A stretch of 5,537 nt of DNA from Bacteroidia bacterium (GTDB taxonomy: Bacteria; Bacteroidota; Bacteroidia; Bacteroidales; Azobacteroidaceae), in contig BNTP01000154.1 of NCBI GenBank assembly GCA_025996695.1, forward strand, positions 1-5,537. The letters run 5' to 3'. Below, piece by piece: positions 1 through 5,410 of this stretch (position 1 is its first letter; each line of letters begins with the position of its first letter). The notes beneath the pieces were generated by a model, which worked only from the letters and a program-made list of their open reading frames with translations, had not been told where the DNA came from and searched no databases. The position numbers were made by a program, and so were the translations under genes.

Positions 1-63
1 GAATGGTATCTCGACCGCATTGCAGCCATTCGTCGCATCGTTCCAAGTGCCGCCATCTCGACC
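1..63 (+). repeat. Inverted copy of internal miaB segment (left arm)
   Basis: These 63 bases are identical, base for base, to the reverse complement of 638-700 inside miaB. Identity stops between bases 63 and 64, where the miaB sequence continues differently. Read on the plus strand the copy is in the miaB frame and encodes MiaB residues 284-304 (EWYLDR...SAAIST), then runs into unrelated codons and stops at TAA 148-150. The left limit is unknown because the window starts here. It could be a real inverted partial duplication or a chimeric or fold-back join made during amplification or assembly. The second seems more likely for a perfect copy at the very edge. Confidence 0.95.
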
Positions 64-207
64 TCTTCTTTTGTCAATTTTATCCGATACTTTACCATAA
101 CTCGTTTTTGGCGGCAATGGTACAAAAAATATACGGCTTGTCAAAATTAACTGAACACTAGTTACTTCAGTCGCATATTCAATACCTATCTGATTTTTCG
201 GCAACAT
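1..207 (-). CDS. Possible partial open frame downstream of miaB, unrecognised
   Basis: An ATG at 207-205, 4 bases after the miaB stop, opens a frame of 69 codons with no stop up to the window edge. It begins MLPKNQIGIEYATEV and continues through a hydrophobic stretch (LILTSRIFFVPLPPK) to a basic, charged segment ending DKIDKRR. From codon 49 onward the frame only reads the antisense of the duplicated miaB piece (63-1), so that part is probably not native protein. The tight spacing would fit an operon with miaB, but I recognise no family and a 69-codon open frame can occur by chance. A weak 6-bp dyad at 150-155/166-171 (ACTGAA/TTCAGT) followed on the minus strand by TTAATTTT lies in the same stretch. 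It could instead be a poor miaB terminator, which would argue against a gene here. Confidence 0.2.
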   Translation of the reverse strand, partial: MLPKNQIGIEYATEVTSVQLILTSRIFFVPLPPKTSYGKVSDKIDKRRGRDGGTWNDATNGCNAVEIPF

Positions 208-211
208 TTGT

Positions 212-1549
212 TCAATCAAATTCAAACACAGGCTTTCCAAAAAGAGTTGCAGACGTTGCGTCAGTAATATCCACATGCACCAAATCCCCGACGTGGTAGT
301 TGCCTTTGTCAAAAATGACGACTTTATTTTGCGACGTGCGACCAAATAGCTGCTCGCGAGAACGTTTGGAAAAGCCTTCGACCAGCACTTCGCGCCTTTT
401 TCCGATTTCTTCCCGATTGCGCAGCAACGACGATTCAAGTTGTTGGGCAATAATTTCGTTCAAGCGGCGAATTTTCACATCTTCGGGCACATCGTCCGGC
501 AGATGTTGTGAGGCGTATGTGCCGGGGCGTTCCGAATACTTGAACATAAATGCTGCATCAAAGTTCACTTCACGCATCAGAGCAAGGGTTTCTTGGTGGT
601 CTTCTTCCGTTTCGGAATGAAAACCGCAAAACAAATCGGTCGAGATGGCGGCACTTGGAACGATGCGACGAATGGCTGCAATGCGGTCGAGATACCATTC
701 TCTCGTGTATTTGCGGTTCATTGCTTTCAAGACGTTGTTGCTTCCCGACTGTGCCGGCAAGTGAATATTTTTGCAGATATTGTTGTGTTCCGCAATCACC
801 TGCAATGTTTCGTCGCTCATATCTTTGGGGTGAGAGGTCGTAAAACGAATGCGCATATTTGGTGCCTCTTTTGCGACCATTGCTAATAAGGTTGGAAAGT
901 CCACCATGGTGTCCTCGCTATGACGGTATGAATTGACGTTTTGCCCGAGAAGCGTCACTTCGCGATAACCCTGTTCTTTCATCACGCGTAATTCGTTGAT
1001 AATACTCTCCGGCTCGCGGCTTCGTTCGCGTCCGCGCGTGTAGGGCACGATGCAATAGGTGCAAAAATTGTTGCAGCCTCGCATAATAGAAATAAATCCC
1101 GAGAGTTTCACGCCGGAAAGCTTAAGTGGAATCACATCTTTGTAAGTTTCAGTGGTTGAAAGCTCTACATTGATCGCTTTTTCGCCTTGTTCGACGGCTC
1201 CAATCAGATTGGGCAAATCAAGATAAGCGTCCGGACCAACAACCAAATCGACCCGGTGCGCCTGAATCAATTCGTCTTTGACACGCTCTGCCATACAGCC
1301 TAATACGCCGATAATCAGGGATTTATTATTTTTTTTCAGTGATTGAAAATACTCCAAACGCGAGATCACCCGCTGCTCGGCGTTGTCCCTCACGGAGCAG
1401 GTATTAATAAAAATAACGTCCGCATTTTCGATGCTGTCGGTGGGTTCAAACCCGTCCATTTGCATGATTGCGCTAACCACCTCACTGTCAGCGACATTCA
1501 TCTGACATCCGTAGGTTTCAACGAAGATTTTTTTGACACTTTTCGTCAT
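212..1549 (-). CDS. miaB: MiaB, tRNA-2-methylthio-N6-dimethylallyladenosine synthase
   Basis: MiaB is a cytoplasmic radical SAM enzyme that adds a methylthio group to i6A at position 37 of tRNAs reading codons that begin with U, giving ms2i6A. This 445-residue protein has the usual length and all family parts. The N-terminal UPF0004 domain carries three cluster-binding cysteines: C15 in YGCQMN, C51 in NTCSVRDNAE and C85 in GCMAER. The radical SAM motif CxxxCxxC is C159, C163 and C166 in RGCNNFCTYCIVPYTRGRE. A TRAM RNA-binding domain fills about residues 383-443. The YGCQMNVADSE start and the NTCSVRDNAE motif favour MiaB over the relatives RimO and MtaB. The start is clear because the protein begins directly before the first conserved strand. 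No good minus-strand promoter is visible upstream; the best match (AAACTTTG, one base off) lies only a few bases before the ATG. Residues 284-304 are duplicated in inverted form at the window's left edge. Confidence 0.97.
   Translation of the reverse strand: MTKSVKKIFVETYGCQMNVADSEVVSAIMQMDGFEPTDSIENADVIFINTCSVRDNAEQRVISRLEYFQSLKKNNKSLIIGVLGCMAERVKDELIQAHRVDLVVGPDAYLDLPNLIGAVEQGEKAINVELSTTETYKDVIPLKLSGVKLSGFISIMRGCNNFCTYCIVPYTRGRERSREPESIINELRVMKEQGYREVTLLGQNVNSYRHSEDTMVDFPTLLAMVAKEAPNMRIRFTTSHPKDMSDETLQVIAEHNNICKNIHLPAQSGSNNVLKAMNRKYTREWYLDRIAAIRRIVPSAAISTDLFCGFHSETEEDHQETLALMREVNFDAAFMFKYSERPGTYASQHLPDDVPEDVKIRRLNEIIAQQLESSLLRNREEIGKRREVLVEGFSKRSREQLFGRTSQNKVVIFDKGNYHVGDLVHVDITDATSATLFGKPVFEFD
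638..700 (-). repeat. Inverted repeat partner inside miaB (right arm)
   Basis: This is the source copy of the 63-base inverted repeat. It lies within the intact miaB frame, in the C-terminal part of the radical SAM domain (residues 284-304), so this is surely the original and bases 1-63 the extra copy. The arms are separated by 574 bases. Confidence 0.95.
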
Positions 1550-1583
1550 TTAACAAAGTTTAACTGAGAGATTATGCATTTTT

Positions 1584-1601
1584 CTGCAAAAAAGTTTGCA
1601 G
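1584..1601. promoter_or_regulatory. Perfect 7-bp dyad overlapping a plus-strand -33 box
   Basis: CTGCAAA (1584-1590) and TTTGCAG (1595-1601) form a perfect inverted repeat around AAAG. The right arm contains the TTTG that serves as the -33 element of the plus-strand promoter at 1595-1625, and the dyad lies 34 bases upstream of the miaB ATG. It could be an operator acting on the plus-strand promoter or on miaB, or a hairpin in the miaB leader. The sequence alone does not decide between these. Confidence 0.4.
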
Positions 1602-1625
1602 GTTCCGAAATAAACACTACCTTTG
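1595..1625 (+). promoter_or_regulatory. Bacteroidetes-type promoter, plus strand
   Basis: TTTG (1595-1598), 19 bases, then TACCTTTG (1618-1625) matches the Bacteroidetes vegetative consensus TTTG-N19-21-TAnnTTTG at every fixed position. Transcription would start near 1631. No plus-strand gene follows, so the likely product is the small RNA described at 1631-1711. Confidence 0.65.
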
Positions 1626-1630
1626 TGTGT

Positions 1631-1711
1631 GAAAAACGTAAAATTTTTTCATAGTTAAGGTTTTGGTTAAATGGGTAAGGGGTGACTGCGAAGTTATCCC
1701 TTACGACTTTT
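1631..1711 (+). ncRNA. Candidate small RNA between miaB and the DUF4294 gene
   Basis: This short transcript is predicted from a consensus promoter just upstream and a strong hairpin ending at 1704, about 80 nt in all. Its 5' half is A/T-rich and can form a weak GAAAAA/TTTTTC stem (1631-1636/1645-1650). Its 3' half is the 13-bp hairpin at 1675-1704. Two of the hairpin's pairs are G-T, which pair in plus-strand RNA but become A-C mismatches on the other strand, so the structure appears maintained for plus-strand RNA. The transcript would converge on the 3' end of the DUF4294 gene and lies back-to-back with miaB. I do not recognise an Rfam family. It might also act only as a terminator against read-through. 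Confidence 0.45.
1675..1709 (+). terminator. Hairpin with GCGA tetraloop and short T run
   Basis: GTAAGGG (1675-1681) pairs with CCCTTAC (1698-1704). The stem continues inward through G-T, T-A, G-T, A-T, C-G and T-A pairs to a GCGA (GNRA) loop at 1688-1691, giving 13 uninterrupted pairs. GACTTTTATAT follows, a modest T-rich tail, so plus-strand intrinsic termination is plausible. The minus-strand version has two internal mismatches and no T run after it. Confidence 0.5.
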
Positions 1712-1766
1712 ATATACTTTTCCATCGTTTTTATCATCTTCTCTTTGTTACTTTCAATACAGCACG

Positions 1767-2411
1767 TCATAAAAGTCCCATTTCCACTATTTGTACGACC
1801 CGTTCAGTGGCAGCATCTTTGCCGTCAGGGTCGTAATCCGATTTCAGACTGGCTCCAAACAATCCTGCAAACACATTCCAAAAGCCCGCACGCAGCGGTC
1901 CAAGAAATGCTTTGAGGATGGTGTACGAACTTTGATTACACTCCCGATCAATCAGTTTGATAAGTAATTTGCCCTGAGCGAGGGTCATTTTCTTCATCAC
2001 AGGCTTATATTCATCATAAAGTTCATTTTCCATACGTTTGAGATGGGCTTCACGCGCCTGTTCGGTCGGCAAAGTCTGCATATAATCATACGTTTCAAGC
2101 AAAGTCGCACGAATCATTTTGGCATAAGGCAACGCCTTCTTAACATCGCGCACCAATTTCGCATATTGCTCGGCCTGCTTTTTATTTTTAGACCCCTGCT
2201 GTGCATAAATATATACATCATCAAAAGCCAACGTCTTAATCCTATCGCTGTCCGTCATCACAAAATCCGGAATACTATCACGAAAAGATGGGGCGGAGGG
2301 CTGGGCGCTTGCTGAGGTGATTGATAAAAGGTAAAGGGTGAAAGGTAAAAGGTACAGGGTAAAAGGTGAAAGGTGAAAGGTGAAAGGTGAAATAATCAAT
2401 CGCCTCATCAT
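1767..2411 (-). CDS. Exported DUF4294 family protein
   Basis: DUF4294 proteins are exported Bacteroidetes proteins of unknown role. From ATG 2411 the product has 214 residues: a signal peptide of about 36 residues (MMRR, long hydrophobic core, ITSASA before Q37), a short linker, then the family domain at about residues 60-210. Family-like segments are YAKLVRDVKKALPYAKMI (83-100), LAQGKLLIKLIDRE (144-157) and the end motif FWNVFAGLFGASLKSDYDPDGKD (from 177). The frame stays open upstream to 2585, but the signal peptide fits a start at 2411 (or 2408). An in-frame ATG at 2519-2517 overlaps the stop of the CYTH gene as ATGA and would add 36 residues before the signal peptide, which would hinder export. 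The signal core is encoded by a 7-bp tandem repeat. The gene is last in a probable GH2-CYTH-DUF4294 transcript. Family call firm, function unknown. Confidence 0.88.
   Translation of the reverse strand: MMRRLIISPFTFHLSPFTLYLLPFTLYLLSITSASAQPSAPSFRDSIPDFVMTDSDRIKTLAFDDVYIYAQQGSKNKKQAEQYAKLVRDVKKALPYAKMIRATLLETYDYMQTLPTEQAREAHLKRMENELYDEYKPVMKKMTLAQGKLLIKLIDRECNQSSYTILKAFLGPLRAGFWNVFAGLFGASLKSDYDPDGKDAATERVVQIVEMGLL
2327..2389 (-). repeat. Nine-unit heptamer tandem array in signal peptide
   Basis: On the plus strand nine 7-bp units follow without gaps: AAAGGTA, AAGGGTG, AAAGGTA, AAAGGTA, CAGGGTA, then four perfect AAAGGTG units (2362-2389). On the coding strand they make three seven-residue repeats, SPFTFHL, SPFTLYL and LPFTLYL, residues 8-28 of the DUF4294 protein. 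Because 7 is not a multiple of 3, gain or loss of one or two units shifts the frame, whereas three units add or remove seven residues. Every frame of the unit encodes mainly hydrophobic or neutral residues. Confidence 0.95.
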
Positions 2412-2515
2412 CCCGCACTTGATGTGAAATCCCCGATTTATTTTGAGAGGATTGCGTGTAAAGATCACGTTCGACATGAAGTCGGTCAATGCTGTCATGA
2501 GGTTTAGCGTCTGTT

Positions 2516-2983
2516 TCATTGCGGATGCGAAGCTAAATAAGAATTGTGATATTCTAACTCGCCCGTAACCTCCTGACCGAGCCAATCGGGCTTTTCAAAC
2601 GTTTCTGTTTCCGATTGCAATTCCAATTCGGCAATGACCAAGCCTTCGTGAGCGCCGTGAAAGACATCCACCTCAAACACATGGTCGGCAAAAGGAACAT
2701 AATGACGCTCCTTGTCAATCAGTCCGGGTTGCGCCAACGGCAACATATTGCGGGCATCCGCTACCGGAATCGGGTATTCAAACTCCAAGCGTGAAAAACC
2801 CTTATCGTCCGTAGCCCCTTTGACGGTCAAAAATCCGGTATCGTCCTTGATGCGAACGCGCATCGTGCATGCTTTTGAACTCATCAAATAGGCTTGCACA
2901 ATCCGCTCTTTTTTTATCACATACGGGTAAAAATCCCCTTTCACTAAGAACTTGCGTTCTATTTCTATATTTTGTTCATTCAT
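2516..2983 (-). CDS. CYTH domain protein (triphosphate tunnel enzyme family)
   Basis: CYTH or triphosphate tunnel metalloenzymes bind triphosphates inside an eight-stranded beta tunnel with divalent metal; bacterial members are often inorganic triphosphatases, and some relatives are class IV adenylate cyclases or thiamine triphosphatases. This 155-residue protein is a full single domain. It shows the signature ExExK at residues 7-11 (EIERK), basic tunnel residues R42 and R44 (MRVRI), K55 (LTVKG), K91 and R93 (DKERH), and acidic pairs E67/E69 (RLEFEY), E104/D106 (FEVDVF) and E119/E121 (AELEL). The C-terminus, EVTGELEYHNSYLASHP, is usual for the short bacterial form. It starts 12 bases after the GH2 stop, so it is very probably cotranscribed and has no room for its own promoter. 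The exact substrate cannot be read from sequence; inorganic triphosphatase is the best guess. Confidence 0.92.
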   Translation of the reverse strand: MNEQNIEIERKFLVKGDFYPYVIKKERIVQAYLMSSKACTMRVRIKDDTGFLTVKGATDDKGFSRLEFEYPIPVADARNMLPLAQPGLIDKERHYVPFADHVFEVDVFHGAHEGLVIAELELQSETETFEKPDWLGQEVTGELEYHNSYLASHPQ

Positions 2984-2995
2984 TTTTCAAAAAAA

Positions 2996-5008
2996 TTACA
3001 GCAACACACACACCACAGAATCTTCACTCGTTTTGCCACCGCGAGCTACAATCGTGTTTTTCCCGCTAATCAACGTCACATCATATATAAATGTACCATA
3101 ATCCCCACGTTTTTTGCCCAGCGAGCGACCATTCACAAATAATTCGACCTCCGCCTGATTGGAGTAAACCTTGATTTGCTGTTCGGGTATCGAACGGTTG
3201 GTCGCGCGGCGTTCGGCAATGTAAACAAACGCGTCCGCAGTATTCCAATTCGCTTTGTAGAAATAAAAAGCATCCTTGCGCAAGTGGCGGTCAAAACTCA
3301 CTAAACCTTTGTCGTTGACGCCTTTAATCTCCCCCTCAGTGCGATGCGCCGCTCCAAAATCGAACATATTCCAGACGAACGTGCCCCAAAGAAACGGACG
3401 CGTGTTGATGGCTTTCCAATGCTCTTCATGAAAGTAGGTTTGCCAATTTTCAGGATGCCAATAGCTGTTCGCGGCGGGCTGTTTGAGCGAATCTTGCTGA
3501 TGATAAAAGCTGGCTCCTGCACCGTATTCGCTGATTCCGACAGGCGTGTTGGGATATTCCGCGTGCGTGCGGTCGGCCCACGTGCCAATCGCTGACGGTT
3601 TGCTACCATACCAACCAAAATAGTTATTCCAAGCCATTACGTCCGTGATTTTATTTAGCTCGGCAGAGATATTGGTGGCTGCCGTGGTCTTCCGAGTGGG
3701 GTCTGTTGCGTGAGCTAAATCGTTCAGCTCGCGAACATAATCGCCGGGGTTATCACCTTGCTCGTTCAACTCATTAAACAAGCCCCAAAAACAGATGGAG
3801 GGGTGGTTGTAATTTTGATGAATCATTTCCAGAAGTTGCTGTTTGCCATTATCGTTGAACGATTGCAGGTCTACGAAACCCTTATCGCGATAGCCTCCCG
3901 GGCCGATAAACGGAATTTCTGCCCACACCACAAAGCCGTATTCATCGCAGAGGTCATACATTTCCTTATCTTGCGGGTAGTGCGACAAACGGACGGCATT
4001 GACGCCCATTTCCTGCATGATAGCCATGTCTTCGCGGTGATTTTCGGAATATAATGCATTGCCAATCATCGCGCGGTCTTGATGGCGACACACACCACGC
4101 AGCTGTACGTGCTCATCGTTAAGGAAAAATCCTTTATTGGGGTCTACATTATAGTATCGGATGCCCAAATGTTCAGTTACGCGGTCAATTTCTTTGCCCG
4201 CTCGCATCAGCGTCGTTTCTACCTTATATATATAGGGATCTTTCGTGCCTTGCCAAAAATGCGGTTTTGCAATCGTAATCGGCAGTATAGAAACGGGGCA
4301 TGTCCCGTCGTTACAATCCGTGACGGTTTCGGCCACCGTCTTCTGTTTCGCATCTTTCACTTGCACGCGCACTGTCATTCCCGCGAAAGCGAGAATTCCA
4401 TGACTGCTATTCAAAACCACCTTTGCGTTCACCACAGCCTGTTCTTTGCTAATTGTTTGAGGAATCAAATACACGCCCGACGAGGCATAATCCGTCAACG
4501 AAATATGCACCGGATCCGTCACAATCAATTCCACATCGCGATAAATGCCGCCATACATATTGAAATCGCCCACCAAAGGCATCACGTCCAATTGAAGGGC
4601 ATTATTGACACGCACCATCAGTTTATTGGCCTTTCCAAACGTCAATTCTTTCGTAATATCGAAGACAAAAGCCGTGTATCCACCGCGGTGTTCGCCCACG
4701 CACTTGCCATTAACAAACACGGTTGCCACGCTATTCACGCCTTTGAAGCGCAGATAGATGGTTTTCCCTTCCCAAGAGGCCGGTATGTCGATGGATTTTT
4801 CGTAATTCATCAATCCCCGATGATAATCTTCTCTGCCACTCAAAGCGTCCAAATTCCATGTGTGCGGCAGATTGATCTCTGTAAACACATTTTTACGCAC
4901 TTCGTAGCCGGGCGTAAATTTCCACGACCGATTGATATTTACCACTTCGCGTGCCGATGCCCACGAGGATATAATGCCTAAAAGCAATACAAACAATAAT
5001 TTCTTCAT
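2996..5008 (-). CDS. Secreted glycoside hydrolase family 2, beta-galactosidase-like
   Basis: GH2 enzymes release terminal beta-linked sugars (galactose, glucuronic acid, mannose) by a retaining mechanism with two glutamates. This 670-residue protein has a signal peptide (MKKLLFVLLLGIISSWASA, cut near residue 19), so it acts in the periplasm or outside. Domains in order are a jelly-roll sugar-binding domain (about 22-165), an immunoglobulin-like domain (about 167-285), a TIM barrel (about 287-590) and a short C-terminal beta domain (about 608-670) with ELFVNGRSLG. The general acid/base is E413 in FWGLFNELNE and the nucleophile E494 in VGISEYGAG. RGVCRHQD (304-311) and LSHYP (341-345) are usual barrel motifs. 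It is shorter than LacZ (about 1,000 residues), as in the compact Bacteroidetes forms. No SusC/SusD genes are in view. It probably heads the transcript, with a minus-strand -10-like site at 5066-5073. Residues about 203-212 derive from a REP-like palindrome. Beta-galactosidase is likeliest; substrate unproven. Confidence 0.93.
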   Translation of the reverse strand: MKKLLFVLLLGIISSWASAREVVNINRSWKFTPGYEVRKNVFTEINLPHTWNLDALSGREDYHRGLMNYEKSIDIPASWEGKTIYLRFKGVNSVATVFVNGKCVGEHRGGYTAFVFDITKELTFGKANKLMVRVNNALQLDVMPLVGDFNMYGGIYRDVELIVTDPVHISLTDYASSGVYLIPQTISKEQAVVNAKVVLNSSHGILAFAGMTVRVQVKDAKQKTVAETVTDCNDGTCPVSILPITIAKPHFWQGTKDPYIYKVETTLMRAGKEIDRVTEHLGIRYYNVDPNKGFFLNDEHVQLRGVCRHQDRAMIGNALYSENHREDMAIMQEMGVNAVRLSHYPQDKEMYDLCDEYGFVVWAEIPFIGPGGYRDKGFVDLQSFNDNGKQQLLEMIHQNYNHPSICFWGLFNELNEQGDNPGDYVRELNDLAHATDPTRKTTAATNISAELNKITDVMAWNNYFGWYGSKPSAIGTWADRTHAEYPNTPVGISEYGAGASFYHQQDSLKQPAANSYWHPENWQTYFHEEHWKAINTRPFLWGTFVWNMFDFGAAHRTEGEIKGVNDKGLVSFDRHLRKDAFYFYKANWNTADAFVYIAERRATNRSIPEQQIKVYSNQAEVELFVNGRSLGKKRGDYGTFIYDVTLISGKNTIVARGGKTSEDSVVCVLL
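4374..4404. repeat. REP-like palindrome inside the GH2 coding sequence
   Basis: ATTCCCGC (4377-4384) and GCGAGAAT (4389-4396) form an 8-bp stem with one C-A mismatch around a GAAA loop. Outer arms GTCAT (4374-4378) and ATGAC (4400-4404) form a second dyad. From memory, this resembles the widespread bacterial extragenic repeat GTCATTCCCGC-GAAA-GCGGGAATCCA. Translated on the minus strand it gives GILAFAGMT, close to the WIPAFAGMT peptide such repeats encode when read in this frame. It falls in the immunoglobulin-like domain and does not break the frame. Confidence 0.7.
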
Positions 5009-5009
5009 A

Positions 5010-5058
5010 CGACTAAACTCTAAACTCTAATAACTAAACTCTAATGACTAAACTCTAA
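5010..5058 (-). repeat. Seven-unit heptamer tandem array in the GH2 leader
   Basis: Seven adjoining 7-bp units precede the GH2 ATG: CGACTAA, ACTCTAA, ACTCTAA, TAACTAA, ACTCTAA, TGACTAA, ACTCTAA (plus strand). The array ends 1 base from the start codon. If transcription starts near 5058, as the -10-like site at 5066-5073 suggests, nearly the whole 5' leader is repeat. Copy number changes would alter leader length without touching the protein. Confidence 0.92.
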
Positions 5059-5065
5059 CTTGGTG

Positions 5066-5073
5066 CAAATGTA
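5066..5073 (-). promoter_or_regulatory. Probable -7 box of the GH2 promoter
   Basis: Read on the minus strand this is TACATTTG, a full match to the Bacteroidetes TAnnTTTG box, 57 bases upstream of the GH2 ATG. A start near 5058-5060 would place the heptamer array in the leader. The -33 region lacks a clear TTTG at the expected distance, so the site may be weak or activator-dependent. Confidence 0.45.
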
Positions 5074-5132
5074 CAATTTTTTTATGAAAAACAGGCTAAT
5101 TTAATCACTTTTTAAGCCCTTTTTAAAAATAT

Positions 5133-5164
5133 TTTGCCATAAAAAAAATAAATCATTACCTTTG
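5133..5164 (+). promoter_or_regulatory. Bacteroidetes-type promoter, plus strand
   Basis: TTTG (5133-5136), 20 bases, then TACCTTTG (5157-5164) matches the Bacteroidetes consensus at every fixed position. The predicted start is near 5170, exactly where the hairpin RNA candidate at 5170-5217 begins. It is divergent from the GH2 gene, and no plus-strand coding frame follows within the window. Confidence 0.65.
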
Positions 5165-5169
5165 CATCA

Positions 5170-5217
5170 ATTCCGAATGTTCAAAGCGTGGAATAACCTC
5201 TTCGGAAGGACTTTTTG
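5170..5217 (+). ncRNA. Candidate short hairpin RNA or leader transcript
   Basis: A short RNA of about 48 nt is predicted from the consensus promoter ahead of it and a T run behind it. TTCCGAA (5171-5177) pairs perfectly with TTCGGAA (5201-5207), closing a 23-base loop. Alternatively the 3' side folds as CCTC-TTCG-GAAGG (5197-5209), a UUCG tetraloop stem with one bulged A, directly followed by ACTTTTT (5210-5216), which resembles an intrinsic terminator. The two folds share bases, so they could compete as in an attenuator. If termination fails, the RNA would run on toward the structured element at 5411. I do not recognise a known family. A Bacteroidales-specific RNA such as the Bacteroidales-1 motif is one idea to test. 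Confidence 0.4.
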
Positions 5218-5370
5218 ATTATAGAAACACTTTAATATAATGTGCGTATTAACACATTTGTCATTTTATCATAAGCCTAATTTTTTTTATGTTTTACTAA
5301 ATTCATCGCGCAAAGATAATCATTATTTTAATTCGCTAAACTTTTTTTTGGCAAAAAAATACGCACAAAC
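5218..5370. other. A/T-rich noncoding stretch
   Basis: No coding frame of useful length is seen on either strand. It contains a 6-bp dyad AATGTG/CACATT (5239-5244/5253-5258, 8-base loop), long T and A runs (5281-5288, 5342-5349), and one minus-strand promoter-like box at 5311-5318. It most likely separates the GH2 promoter region from the structured element on the right. Confidence 0.6.
5311..5318 (-). promoter_or_regulatory. Promoter-like -7 box, minus strand
   Basis: The minus strand reads TATCTTTG, followed by CGCGAT, a full TAnnTTTG match in a typical sequence setting. No convincing TTTG lies 19-21 bases upstream. If used, it would give a start near 5304 and a leader of about 300 bases ahead of the GH2 gene, overlapping the plus-strand RNA candidate in antisense. 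Confidence 0.3.
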
Positions 5371-5401
5371 TTGCAAAAATCATTTTTTATTCGTTCCTTT
5401 G
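5371..5401 (+). promoter_or_regulatory. Near-consensus plus-strand promoter before the structured element
   Basis: TTG (5371-5373), 20 bases, then TTCCTTTG (5394-5401), which differs from TAnnTTTG by one base. The expected start lies at about 5407-5411, at the beginning of the structured GTGCGAC segment. This supports an independent transcript, though the A-to-T change in the box makes it weaker than the other two plus-strand sites. Confidence 0.4.
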
Positions 5402-5410
5402 TAGGGTAAA

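Noticed and set aside
1..150. Plus-strand remnant miaB reading through to TAA at 148-150
   Set aside because: Only 21 codons match MiaB and the following 28 codons resemble nothing. It is better described as a repeat arm of uncertain origin than as a pseudogene.
1546..1770. 74-codon minus-strand frame filling the gap between the DUF4294 gene and miaB
   Set aside because: It overlaps both neighbours, resembles no family I know, and crosses the strong plus-strand promoter and hairpin. More likely a chance frame.
4079..4981. 300-codon plus-strand open frame
   Set aside because: It is antisense to the GH2 gene, which has both catalytic glutamates and all domains. The translation is rich in His and Arg with no recognisable domain, as expected for a shadow frame.
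5010..5058. CRISPR array
   Set aside because: Units are 7 bases long and adjoin directly without spacers; the same holds for 2327-2389.
5170..5350. 6S RNA starting at 5170
   Set aside because: The first bases (CCGAATGTTC...GCG) faintly recall the 5' arm of 6S RNA, but no matching closing strand is found about 180 bases on, and a T run follows after 48 bases.
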